A stretch of DNA of 64,000 nt, from assembly GCA_016859345.1 (NCBI GenBank), contig CM029134.1, forward strand, positions 11,723,060 through 11,787,059. Direction: 5' to 3'. This document shows, one piece after another, positions 1-11,800 of the stretch; the first letter of the stretch is position 1, and the number at the start of each line of letters is the position of its first letter. The DNA comes from Istiophorus platypterus. Lineage: Eukaryota; Chordata; Actinopteri; Istiophoriformes; Istiophoridae. The notes below the pieces were generated by a model. The model was not told the DNA's origin. It saw only the letters and a program-made list of their open reading frames with translations, and searched no databases. A program made the position numbers and the translations under genes.

Positions 1-2651
1 TTAAGTGAGTCTTCATTCAACGCTTTACACGAGCTGTTCCTCACTAATACACATCCATACAAATCATTCCCTCTAGGGGGCGAAAATGCCCGCGGTGCTG
101 TCTTAAAGGCGTGCTGTGGGCCCCTGGTAATAAAGAACTCCTGATTACTTGACCTAAAATATTAAACCTATCAAAAGCGATGGGGGTTTAATATGAATAC
201 TGTCCTTATCTCAAAGCCCTGGTGGACAACATGACAGCGAACCAAAAGCACGTATGGCATCTCCGTTTAAAGTAGCTATAAACTCTGCATTTGCAATATG
301 CCAGTTGATGCATAGTTCGGTAATGATTTCTCTGGGAGGACCGTGAAGCAGAGAGTCGCTAGGGAACAATTAGTTCCTTCAGATTTACAAACCAGCGTCC
401 GATCAGATCATGCAACGCACATGTGGAACATCTTAAACATCTGGGTGGGGAAATAATGCGTTTACTGTGTAAACTAAGAAAACCAGCTACTCTCTCTTTT
501 ATTTGTCAGTCATTTTATCTAAATGGTTTCAAGAATCGAACAGAGGTAGAAATTTTCTGACAGTGTGTGTGTGTGTTGGATTATCATGTATCTCACTTCT
601 ATTCCATTCAAACCTTCGAGGAGAAGTGTCAAGACCGAACATTTCTGACATCAACCTCCTCGAGGGGCAGAAGGGACGAGGGTCGCGAGGCTGCAGTTTT
701 CTCGGGTTCGTGCCGACACCTGTTCTACACCTGGTAACGACGAAGCCCCCGCAGAACCTACCGGAGGCACGACGAGGACACACCTGTCCACTTACCTGAC
801 CCACGCTCTCTTTGCCGTGGAGGCACCGGGGCAAAAATCAATGCGTTTGAACGTGACGGTTTGCAAAGTGTGGCCCAAGTGCCGCGTGTTTGTTTCTACG
901 GGTTGAGGTTACGGGGGAACCGCTCTGCAATGGCCTGCCCCCCCCCCTCACCTCCAGGGGTTGTGCTGATTGTTTGTCCGGGCCTTCGTACCGTGTTTCT
1001 GGAGTTGTGTTGCAGGCTACTTTCCTCTGGTTTCTTCTTCTTCTTCTTCTTCTTCTCTGTCCGTCAGACAGCGCCGAGGGCAAAAAAAACCCGTTAGAGC
1101 ACGCTGCCTTTAGTCGTTTTTCGACTAAACCAAAATGTTTGTATGAAAAAGCACCAGCACACGTGTAAAGTTTTCAGCCCTTCTCCCTTAGGACGCCCAT
1201 CCGAGAGGTGACACGACGCCTCTTCCCGGGAAGACACCACAGGGAGGCGCTAGTGAGCTTGTGTCGCTGGGGTGAGCGTTCAACGGGCAGATGTGTCATT
1301 CACAGCGAGGTGAACTGTTAAAAAAGATTCCTTCGCTAGATCCATTTAAATGTATTATTATTTATTTTTGTTTTTTTATTAGATCATGCGTCAAAATAAG
1401 CAGATCTGTCGGAGTAAAGTTTATTTGTTTGGCATGATAAAAGAATTTGTGGAACATGAAGTACGAGATGGGGATGGGGGTGAAAGGAAGTCTTTGTAGG
1501 CCTGCTAACAAATCCCATCAAAAACTATTTAGATGTAATCGTGCTGCCATCAGGGCTTTAGGTTCGAGTACCATCATTTAGCTGCAATGAAGCTGAGACA
1601 ACTGAGACGGAATTTAAACGGAGGAAAAGTGTGTGAGGAAACTCAAGATTCAAGTGGTTTATCTTTATCGTGTTCATATAAACCTGTTTCATCACCGTTA
1701 CAGTATTTATGCAGTCGGCAACCTTACCCAAAAAGGATTCAGCTTTCACAAGACTCTCTCATAACCGATGGCTAATTTGTAGGGGAAAAAATCTTGTTGT
1801 TTATGTGTTTCCCATCAATTCCTAAGTAAATTTGCATAGCTCTTTTAATAAGGATTAGATTACTGAGAATTTAGATCTTGAGCAAATAACAAAAAAGCAC
1901 GTTCAGATTGATATGTGACATACTACAAACACATTCTTGTGGTAACAAAAAGTTATTACAATATGAGTACACCATGTGACATAGTTCTGTATGAATACAT
2001 CTGTTCTAGCATAGATTCACACACCAACATTAAAACCAAGGGTGTAGGGACAAATGCCCTGCAGCAAAGATAATACTTTCCAACTCTGCTTTCGCATTCT
2101 GCAGAGCTGTTCAGGGGTTCTTCTTGGATTACTGATTGAAAAAAAGGCCTTTAAATTCCATGTAGCAATGCCAAAGGGTAAAACAAATAAGGAAAATCCC
2201 TTATTCTTCTAATGAGGCGTGGGCAGTTTGTAAAGATTGTTTTGTCCAGATCAGTTCCCCTGTTGTTCTTCACAGATGAGAAAAAGACAGCTGTGAAAGA
2301 TGAAGAGCAACAGCTGGGAGGAGGAACTGTACTGGCTGTGGCTGCAATTTCTGAGTAACGCCAGACACTGTGGGTCAACCAGGAAAGACTGCCTCACAAT
2401 GGTTTCACTTCTGAGATAACTGCCAAACTATCTGTCATCTTTGTCAGATATAAATTCTAATATTCAGAGCAACGTGTGTCTAATCAAATTTAGTTCTTAT
2501 CCAAGTTGACAATTCATTGCCTGAATTATGTGTGATCTACTTTAAGGCACCTGTGACCACCTATGTCAGAGTACTCAAGTGTACTGTCAGTGCAACACCG
2601 TAAATCTTTGCAACATGTTTAATGCTATAGATTTCTGCAGCAGATTTCCCA
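1..2651. other. Left flank, no gene identified
   Basis: No exon with recognisable protein similarity and paired splice sites was found on either strand. The part at about 640-1260 is richer in CpG and GC than its surroundings and includes a short (TTC)n tract near 1033-1056; it could be a promoter or first exon of a gene lying to the left, but nothing in the window shows this. The part next to 2651 should contain the 3' UTR of the minus-strand P2Y receptor gene. The rest is AT-rich and unremarkable. Confidence 0.5.
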
Positions 2652-3746
2652 CTATCTCGCAACCTCCCCACTGGCTTTAAAGGCTGAGTTCTGATAAACC
2701 AGCGCAAGGCCATGGTCATTGTTTGGATGTGTTTGTGCCTCTTCACACCTTTGGCTGCTTGTCAGCTGTCTACTTCCCATCAGAATGGACATCATTTTGG
2801 AGCGGTAGTGATCCCCGGCCAGGAAATACAGAATCGGGTCAATGCAGCTGTTGACACTCGCCAGCGGCCTGGTGATCTTGTATGTAAAGTTGACGATGTT
2901 GAGGAATTCACAGTCAAGCTCTAATACGCGGGAGTTGTAGTAGAGGGTGCGTGTGATGTGAAACGGGACGAAGCTCACGGCGAACACCACCAACACCACG
3001 ATGATGAGCTTGATGGACTTCTGACGTGAGGCGCTGCTCTGCCGGCTGGCAGTCAATCCCTTCCTGGGCCGGCACAGTGTCCGCGCCATCAGGCAGTAAC
3101 ACACCACAATGACGGTGAACGGGATGCCAAACAGGAGCACCATGACAACGGAGCTGTAGTCCACGTACTCCTCAAAGGCCTTCTGGCTGGTTGTGTCGTG
3201 GCACAGGGTGTCGTTGTCCCTCCTGGATGTGGTGACAAAAATGAGGTTAGGCACCAAGCAAACGGTCACCACAACCCACACCATGCCACACACCATGTGG
3301 GCATGACGAGACTTCACCAGGGTCAGCGCCTTAATGGGGTGGCAGATGCCCAGATAGCGGTGCACGCTGATGGAGGTGAGAAAGAGGATGCTGCAGTAGA
3401 GGTTGGCGTAGAAGAGGAAGCGCACTATTTTGCAGGCAGCCAATCCAAAGGGCCAGTGACTGCGGTTTGCATAGTAGTAGATGAGGGTGGGCAGGGAGAG
3501 GACGTACAGGAAGTCAGACAGGGCAAGGTGGAACATGTACACTGTACTGGGGTTCCATGGACGCATCTTAAGGAACAGCCACAAGGCTGCAGCATTGAGC
3601 ACAAAGCCAACCACAAACACCAGACTGTAGGACACGGGCAGAAGGATGTATTTGAACTCCTCATCGAAGCGACAGCTAACGTTGAAGATTGAGGTTAACA
3701 TAGTCGATTGGTTGTCTGTGACAGGGCTGCTGATGACGGTTTCCAT
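2652..3746 (-). CDS. p2ry4: P2Y purinoceptor 4-like GPCR
   Basis: Class A receptor for extracellular nucleotides (UTP/ATP family) at the plasma membrane. The frame encodes 364 residues in a single coding exon, usual for P2Y genes. Seven hydrophobic segments are visible. Family marks are the N-terminal FDEEFKYILLPVSY stretch, the LALSDFLYVLSLP second helix, an HRY motif replacing DRY after TM3, the TM6 FVPFHITRTLYY signature and DPILYF in place of NPxxY in TM7. These resemble P2RY4 and P2RY2 most closely; P2RY4 is preferred because arr3, rab41, pdzd11 and gdpd2 follow, as on human Xq13.1. An earlier in-frame ATG at 3816-3818 lies across a splice acceptor (exon would start at 3796, after TTTGTAG on the minus strand), so I chose the ATG at 3744-3746. 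At least one upstream non-coding exon is expected. The 3' tail is short and serine-containing. Confidence 0.9.
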   Translation of the reverse strand: METVISSPVTDNQSTMLTSIFNVSCRFDEEFKYILLPVSYSLVFVVGFVLNAAALWLFLKMRPWNPSTVYMFHLALSDFLYVLSLPTLIYYYANRSHWPFGLAACKIVRFLFYANLYCSILFLTSISVHRYLGICHPIKALTLVKSRHAHMVCGMVWVVVTVCLVPNLIFVTTSRRDNDTLCHDTTSQKAFEEYVDYSSVVMVLLFGIPFTVIVVCYCLMARTLCRPRKGLTASRQSSASRQKSIKLIIVVLVVFAVSFVPFHITRTLYYNSRVLELDCEFLNIVNFTYKITRPLASVNSCIDPILYFLAGDHYRSKMMSILMGSRQLTSSQRCEEAQTHPNNDHGLALVYQNSAFKASGEVAR

Positions 3747-4454
3747 GATTATGTGACTTCTCAGTGTAACGCTGTCAACCCAGCGGATGACCAAACCTAC
3801 AAAGAAAAAAAAATACACTTTGCATTAGAAATAAAAAGGTTAGTCAATAAACTGATTAGTCAATTGGCAGAAAATTAATTTGCATCATGATTTTTAACAA
3901 AAAAAAAGTCAACCAATCGCTGGTTCCAGCTTCTAAATTGTGAGGATTTGCTGCTATTCTCTGTTTTATATCATTGTAAAGTGGGTTTTAATCTGTTGGT
4001 TAGACATTTACAGATGTCAAATTGTGTTCTTGGAAATCGTGATTGGCATTTTTTTTTTTTTTTTCTATTTTCATTTTTTGTTTTTTTGCTCTTTATGGAA
4101 CAAATGATTACTCAAGAAAATAATCCACAGATTTATCGATAAAGACAATAATTGTTAGTTGCAGGTCTTGGATTATTTATTTGTGAAGTCTAGACTTTAT
4201 TCAAGAGTGCTTGAAAAAGTATCGAGGTCCTCTTGCTTAAATAAAAGTACTAATCCCACAGTGTGAAACTGAAACGCCTGCAGTTTACTCAAGTTACTCA
4301 ATTTTTCAACATTAATTATCAAATTAAAAGAGGTCACTGCAGAGGGGCCCTTTCCAGAGTGTAATAATATTAATACTATATATACACACATACCTAGATT
4401 GTTATTCTTTTTTTTAATTGATGTATGTAAGAAACACACACATACATAGATACA

Positions 4455-4455
4455 T

Positions 4456-4480
<25 letters not shown>
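4455..4480. repeat. (CA)n microsatellite
   Basis: Uninterrupted AC dinucleotide tract flanked by imperfect TACA repeats, upstream of the P2Y receptor gene. Confidence 0.95.
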
Positions 4481-4486
<6 letters not shown>

Positions 4487-4559
4487 TATAAACAGACACT
4501 ATTTCACTCTGAAATAAGGTGTAGAGGTATAAAGTAAAACATAAAGAGGCTATTCCAGT

Positions 4560-5270
4560 ACCTGGAGTTGTACTTCACTACGGTGCTTGCTCTGATTACT
4601 TTCCACCGTCGCCGGTTATATTTGTTTCTCTACATCTGTCCGGTTTTCCAAAGTTCTTCACCTCTGCTTCTACAGCCGCTGAAGAAAAAAGGCTCATTAT
4701 CCTCAGTCGATGTTCCTCGATCACACAGTTTCTCTAAGAACCTCTACTCACGCCAACCAGATCTTTAAAAAAAGGAAAAAGAAAAAGAAAAAGAAAAAAG
4801 GGGAACCGGTGTTCGGCTGGTTCCGATCCAGTGCTGCGCAGGGACAAGTCCTCTCTACTTTGACCTTTCCACCGTCCGGCCGAGCTCGGCGGCTGCTCCC
4901 GTCACGCCGTCCGGCCGACGCGCACTTTTTCTCGGCGAGGGTCGCGTCGGAGTCCACGGCCGCGCAGCGCACGGAGTTCACCACTCGGCCAAAGCTGCGA
5001 GCCGGCTTCGACGCGCCGTACGCGGCTGAAGTGGGAAGTCACACTGCTGAGTGGGCAAAACTACCGCCCCCAATAAAAAAAAGAAGAAAAAAAGTCTCCG
5101 GAGTTAGTCACTTCGCTCAGTTTGGCGGACCACGTGAAAGGGCTACCGGAGCTCATCTACATAATCCGCATTTCAGGCTCTCCAAGAGTCGCCTGATTTC
5201 TTTTTTTGTCCCTCGGAGAAGTTTCTCCAAATGCAATCGCCGTAAAGAAACGCGTCAGTTTGAATAAGCT
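4560..5270 (-). promoter_or_regulatory. Candidate promoter / 5' exon region of p2ry4
   Basis: A local CpG- and GC-rich island, densest at about 4850-5040, stands out from AT-rich surroundings about 1 kb upstream of the p2ry4 coding exon. That exon needs a separate upstream 5' exon because it begins with a splice acceptor at 3796-3798. No TATA box or start site could be fixed, so this is an inference from composition and position. A long open frame on the plus strand here runs through a lysine-rich A/G tract and has no recognisable protein similarity. Confidence 0.35.
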
Positions 5271-6136
5271 CCATCATCCCTACAGTATTATCCCCATCAG
5301 TGGCTGCTCGATGTCCACCACCGTGCGTGATGAGCCCCCTCACGAATAAACAGTGTAAAAACTAGTCACACTCGGCACCGTCTGAAGCTTCAACACCGAA
5401 ATCCTCCCGATGTGATAAAAAACCTGCCCAACACGAGGCACCAGCGCTTCGACACGAGCTCAGTATGAAATTTAGTATCGAATTTTGAATGCAGGACTTT
5501 GATTTGTAATTGATTATCCCCCCCCCCCTCCCATTGGGATATTTGTGCTTTATCTTATGTACAACATGTAGATACTTCCTCCACCTTTGGAGACATCATT
5601 CATTTAATTCTTCTCAGAAATGAAATCACTTCCCGTGACAACGCAATACTGAAATTTCATAGAAGTTAATATTTGCACAGCTGTGCAGCAGCAGAGGTGT
5701 TATGCAACATTTTCCCTCTTGGGCTGTTTCATTCTAACTAATTTCTCTTCTCAGTAATCTTGGTCATCTCTGGCTTTTCTGAAAGATTGACATCGATTGT
5801 GGAATAATAAAGCCTGATCATAAAGCAATAAAAGCCAGTGGGTTAAGCGATGCTGCCATCTAAGACAGACAAGAGAATTATGTGGGGTGAGGCTTTCAAT
5901 TAATAAATTACCAAAACTAAGGTTGCACAGTAGCAAACAGGATCCTATCCACTCCAATAACCCAAAGACTATAAACCTATATTGTCTGAATTGCCCTTTT
6001 TATGGCCTACAATGAGATAACCAAAGACATGCAAAATATGATTTGGCTCACATGCAAAAGGCTTATAACATTTTCAAGTTCAGTCTTCTGGTCCTACACT
6101 AAGGCTGCACAGGTGAGGTCAGTCCTGTTTTGACAA

Positions 6137-6168
6137 TCAGAGTTATCTAAGCATTTAGATAACTCTGA
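6137..6168. repeat. Perfect 14-bp inverted repeat
   Basis: Arms at 6137-6150 and 6155-6168 are exact reverse complements (TCAGAGTTATCTAA and TTAGATAACTCTGA) around a 4-nt loop. No gene contains it. It may be the centre of a small palindromic element or chance. Confidence 0.85.
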
Positions 6169-6479
6169 CTGTGATGGTGTTTTCTAATTTTTAAAGTTGG
6201 TTGATGACTCAAATAATTAGACAAAAAAAAATCAGACTAACATCTGATCAAAACTATTAAATTTATCTATATGTGGTAAATGTCAGTTGCATTATTTAGA
6301 GCATTATTTTATGTTTTTACTATAAAATGTCCCTCACTGTTCATATAGAAAGAGATCCATTCACTGTATTCAGAGAAGCAGCAGCGGCTTTTGTGTGAGT
6401 GTGTGAATTGCTTGGCTTGGTGGTAATTACTCTGTAGAAATAGGTCCATCCGGTGGTAGCAGTGTGAGTTCCTGTGTAA

Positions 6480-6530
6480 ATGTGTGTGTGTGTGTGCGTG
6501 TGTGTGTGTGTGCGTGTGTGTTTGTGTGTA
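6480..6530. repeat. (TG)n microsatellite, interrupted
   Basis: TG dinucleotide tract with CG interruptions. It creates spurious histidine/threonine-rich frames on the minus strand. Confidence 0.95.
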
Positions 6531-6744
6531 TACTCTATGGGTTTCTGTGAGTTGTCTGGAATGTGAGTGGGCCACTGACAAAGCATGTTCTCTAAAGGAG
6601 TCCCCTTCAGAGTGTAGTGCAGGGTGGAGGGATTCACAGCAGCACAGATGGAATACGTGTTAACATTCACTTACACCCACAACTAGTTTTATGTGATTAT
6701 CAACGAATTTATCTATTCTCAAAAGGAAAAGTTAAACACTTCGG

Positions 6745-7075
6745 CAAATACTCATATTCAGCTTTCTTGCCGACAGTTAGATGGGAAGATTGATACCACT
6801 CTAACATATGTACTTTAAGTATGAAGCTATTGTCAGAAGCCAGTTAGCTTAGCTTAGCACAAAGACTGGATATAGAGGGAAACAGCTAGCCTGGTTCTGC
6901 CTAAAGGTAACAAATCCCACCCAGCGGCAACTCTAAAGACCACTAATTAACATGTTATATCTTGTATGTTTATTCTGTACAAAAAGCTATGTGTTAAAAC
7001 GAGATTTCGTTATATTAGAGGGGTTTATGTGTCAGACTATATCTTAGCTGGATGCAGTGAGTGACTGGAGTCTTA
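6745..7075 (+). repeat. Percomorph-type dispersed repeat, forward copy
   Basis: The segment carries landmarks that I recognise from a very common interspersed repeat of percomorph fish: a GCCGACAGTTAGATGGGAAG-like start, a TTAGCTTAGCTTAGCACAAA block, GGGAAACAGCTAGCCTGG, and a CACTAATTAACATGTTATAT block. A diverged second copy lies in opposite orientation at the right edge of the window. I cannot assign the superfamily without a repeat library; the boundaries are approximate. Confidence 0.7.
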
Positions 7076-8825
7076 TCATTAGCTTGAGGGTTGACAGAGA
7101 ACTTTGATGTGCACATAGCCAAAAAGTGCCAGTATGTTTACAAGCGATGACAGCATTGCTGACATGATAGCATTCAGAGGTCAGTGACACATACCTGCTG
7201 TCAGTAGAGACAGGGATATGTTTGGCCATTCCTTAATAAGTAACCACATCAACTGGAAGCGACGAAGAAAAAAACACAGACAGTTGCACAGTGAGTGGAA
7301 TATTTGAGTTATTTTAGGATCGGATTCACACCTGTCTCGTCTCCTTCTGCTGAATTCTACATTTAAGTGAGCTGATAAATAACAGCTCTCACATGTTTGT
7401 TCATGGATTCATAATTTGGACTCGTGGCCTCATAATCTCAGGCATTGTATAATCACAAATCCAACTCTTGTAGTTATATTTACATAGATTGTTTAACAGT
7501 GGAAAAGCATTGGTACTTGGGGACTGACTCATACTAAGGAAATTTTCTCTGCACACTTTTCAAGATGAACCTCAGTGCTCTACATTAACTTCAGCAAAAA
7601 ATGTAAAATGTGAATTATGTAAGAACTAGAAAGAAAGATGTATCAGACAATGACTTAATTTTATAAAAATTAAGAGTACGATGCTTGGCTAAACCTAGCC
7701 GGTAACACACAGTGTTTTAGCTCTTGCATGACTTCCACATAAAGAGAAGCATCATCTGGCATTAGGCATGAATGGAATTATAGTTTCATATTAACACAGC
7801 AAATCTGGCCATGTGCTGCAGGTTACCACACCATCTACTAAAAATAATTGCCCTAGGGTAATTGTGAAATCATTTTTGATGTATATCTGGTTTTACTTCT
7901 GTTACGGTTTCACAAAAATCCCCTATTTACATTGCAGTATTTGACCATTAAAAACCTCAGATCCAGGCGACATTAAAGAACACATGAGCAGGATAGTGTG
8001 AAGATTTGATCTGAGCACTGAAATGGCTGAGACACAAGGAGGAGATTTCTCTTTTCCCACCCCTGCTGGACCAAATGAAACGACACTCAGGCTTGCTTGG
8101 TGACAGTCAAGAGTTGCTTTATGCACTTTACTTCTTAAAGGTTGCATAAAACGTGCACAGTGGGCACAGGTACTGATTAAGTGACATGATAGTAACAGTA
8201 GGAGACAGTAAACAAAATGAGATATGGCAGGTTTCTACACCAACTTATAGACGTTGTTCCAGTAGGTAAGTGCAACTATGGATTTTATGCTCCATAGGTT
8301 TAATAGAGGGCTTTTACAAGCTCAGGTCCAGGCTCAATAATAGCAAAATAATGGAAAGCACACAGTAGAAGGGATGAAGATGAATGGTAAACACTAGCCT
8401 TGAGTGAACACTGGAGAACTGAAGGACTATATTTTTATAGTCATCTAAAAATCATTTAAAACAAAATCAATGAGACCTTGATACCATAATAAACATTTGT
8501 GTTATTTTCAGTAACTAGAGATACATATCAAGGCTTTCCATTCATATCAACCATCTCTCAGTCAAGATGGATTAGATGAATAAAGTAGACAGTGCAATGA
8601 GTCCTTTCTGCTTTATGTTCCCTTTGTTGTGTGGATACAGACAAACTACTGTTGCAGTATTGATCGAGTAAATGAAAAGATGGCAGGGCTGAGGTAAAGC
8701 CCACCTGCTGTGACTAATATCCGATCAGTCTGTCCTCTCTTCAGATCTCAGTTCGAGCAGTTCTTCCAGTTCGAATTGAGCAGACCACGAGGCTCCGTAC
8801 CACCAGTGTTTGACATCTTTGTGTG

Positions 8826-11800
8826 TCAGTTCCAGTTCCGGGGCAGGTTCTCGAGGATCCTGCGTCGGTGTGAGGGGTTTGTCACCCCCGCTGCATGAAG
8901 ATCCTCCTCAGTGATGCCACTGTTGAGAAACGGCATTGAATTAATCTTCAGGTTAAAGTTCAGAAAGCAGTTATTCTTGGCCATTTTTACTTGACACATT
9001 TTTAACTTTATAGTTAAAAGTTAAAGTGATTCCAGTGTAAGTGATGAGGGACAAAATCCAGCCCTCATTCAGTGAAAAATGTATGCCAAAGTCTGATTTA
9101 ACCGGATCAAGAGGGGACCTTAAAAACATACAGTCTTCTAGTATGAAATTCCCTCTTTGTGTTACTATCCCTGTTGCTCAACACAGAAACACTGTACTGT
9201 GAGACACAGAGGGATGTTACTCACTCGACTGTTCTGATTCAGACTGTTGAAGCTTCACAATAATTTCAGGGGAATTTTGAAAGTATATTCACACAGCACA
9301 AGGACAATGGATTTTGTCCCCAATTATTAACACTGGAAGTGCATTGGCAAAAAAACAAGAGGAATGATTACAGCAAGAAAACCTGTCTTTTTTATGTTCA
9401 CATGTGCATCTGACTATTGAAAAATGGTGAACCTATCCTTTAAGAACTTTTGACGATCTTCTGATTATCACATGGCTGGATATATTTTATCTTTATTTTT
9501 TTTCCATTCCCCAGTGAAGACTTATCTGCTAACCTAACCGTCATGTTAAATTTTCTCACCAAAATGAGCATGACTGTCACATGCACTTTAGTAATTTGAT
9601 TAGCCCCTCAAATGATTATTGCAACTTTCTTGTGAACCCCAAGGTAATCTCTATGAGCAAGTGTATTTTTCCTATATTAGGAATCAAATAAGATTGACAT
9701 GGCCTCTTAATGCTTCCTGTTATTCTGGTTTCCTTTGCGTTTGAATTCTGTACATGCACCGCAGCGTTAACTGTGAAACCAAGAAAAGATCTGAAAATAA
9801 CACTAGCTTGTGGTGGTGGCAGCTTTCATGTTATATTTAAAACTGACAATAGTAGAGTTCACACACAAGGGCTCTGTAAATTTCCTATTAGTAACAACTA
9901 TGTTACTGTGATAAGGGAACTGCATAAATGCTTTTAGTTCTGTTCCTGTGGTGGCTGTGAAATGTTGATGAAATCTAAAAACTCTACTGAAGTGACTGAA
10001 CCCTGGAACTTTCACTTTAAAAACAAAAGTCACAAAAGTTAGTCTTCTATTAGCTTTTCTCCACTTCTATTTATTAATCAATAACTGTGAAAACCTTCCA
10101 TGTCTGTGTAGTAACAGTAATCACATTATTTTTCTTGTCAGTGAACATGTTATCCAAAATGAATTTACCTGAAGTAATCCAGATCATCCCAGCCGTTAAG
10201 GCTGAGTCCCAGGGTGTATTTCTGAAGACCCAGGGTGCTGAGAAGCTCCCGCACCGTCTCTGGTGCACCTTGCAGGACAGACACCTGTATTGAGATAAAT
10301 CAGGCAGAATTTCTACAGAGAACCGGGAGTCACATCTTTTAAAAACTGTCTTTGAGAAAGCAGTGGCATGATTGCATACCTCTTTCTCCCAGCTGTAGCC
10401 TCTATCTCCATGCACTGAAGGGCCATTTCTATAACTTGGCCTCTGGTTGGTTATAGCTGGGCCTCTCTGGTCTGTGGGAAAGAAGTCGACTTCGCTGAGG
10501 GACTTGGCTATTTGCAGAGCAGTGAGGGAGTTGTCCCCTGTGGGCCCAGGTGGCTGCTGATCCACAATCCAGGGAACAGAAGCCTGACAATGGGCCAAGT
10601 GTGTGGGGGTGTAGGGGAAGGCTGACGGAGCCTTGGCTGCCCGAATAGGACTGCTCCTCTCTGGAAGAAGCTGATGTTGATCCCTTCTGACTTTTTCCCT
10701 GATGATTGCTGAGTGATTCATATACAAATTTCTCAGGTTCTTCTCAGGAAGTATGGAGTCCTTCACAATATTTTTAGCCTGGTACTTGCCCCCAGTTTGT
10801 GAAGTCTGTTCCTGGTATTGTGAGATGGCGTTACTTGAGGATGGAGGTATGGGAGACAGGTCTTTGGCAGGGAAAAGCTGATACGAGGCGTTAGTTTGGG
10901 GTGTATGAAGGTCATTGGTGGGCGCATACTGGGGTAGGATGGCTGGAATTTCAATCTCTGTAAAGTCTGATCTGCGACAGGGTCTCCTTTCAAAGCCCTG
11001 ACGTCCTGAGATTTTTGGGAGCTGCAAGGCCTCTTTACCAGACCAGATCACCTGAGGGTCCCTTTGTTGAGGGAGAGTATCTTCCACCTTGCGTGCCACT
11101 GACACACCTTCGAAGATGAAGTAGGCAGGATTGGTGTAGCTGCTTGGAGTTAGTTTAGGAGGGACTGCAGAGGACCTGTATTGAATATGCAAGTCTTAAA
11201 TTTTACCAGCTAAACCATATTAAAAATGTTACTAAATGTATCCTTAATATTCACACACTCTCTTCAATATATGTTCTCTAACACTCATTGATAATATTGC
11301 AGGTGTTCAGACTGAAAATTGCATAAAAAAACCCAAAACCCACAGGTCTGCATTGAAATAGGTACCGATGATGTTGCATTGTGTTGCAACAAAATTTGAG
11401 CCACGTTCAAGAAACTTGAGCCATGGATTTTTTGCCTTCTGGCAGAGCCAAGAGGATCAAGGTTTTTTGCTGCTTTACACTCTTATTTTTTAACCTTAAC
11501 AAACCAAGTAATAGCATAAAAACATGTTCATTGTTTTTCAATATAATTTAGATAATATATTCTGTATCACATTTCACCTGCTCATGGCATATATTTCAGA
11601 ATATATTTTAACCCTTTTAAAATATGATGTTGCTGTGATGCTGCTTGGAATTGGTTAAGAGCTCTAGAGAACCTTTCCTTGAGAACTGAAGTTTTTTCTG
11701 TTGCTTTATACTGATGCTCAGAAATATTAAGAGGTCCTCACCTATTTATTGGGACCCGCGTAGATGCAGGAGACATGTGTCCCCTCCCAGGACGTTTATC

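Larger units (their letters stand above)
5271..8825. other. Intergenic stretch and inppl1 3' UTR
   Basis: No coding exon was seen. The right part, up to 8825, must hold the 3' UTR of the minus-strand inppl1 gene. The remainder contains a perfect inverted repeat at 6137-6168, a (TG)n tract at 6480-6530 and a dispersed repeat copy at about 6745-7075, listed separately. Confidence 0.6.

Noticed and set aside
3198..3692. 164-codon open frame on the plus strand
   Set aside because: It lies wholly antisense to the conserved p2ry4 coding exon, and its composition is that of a GPCR shadow frame; no family is recognisable.
4710..5267. 185-codon open frame on the plus strand
   Set aside because: It runs through an A/G-rich tract that gives a lysine run and through a CpG-rich probable promoter; it has no domain, and no splice context or similarity supports it.
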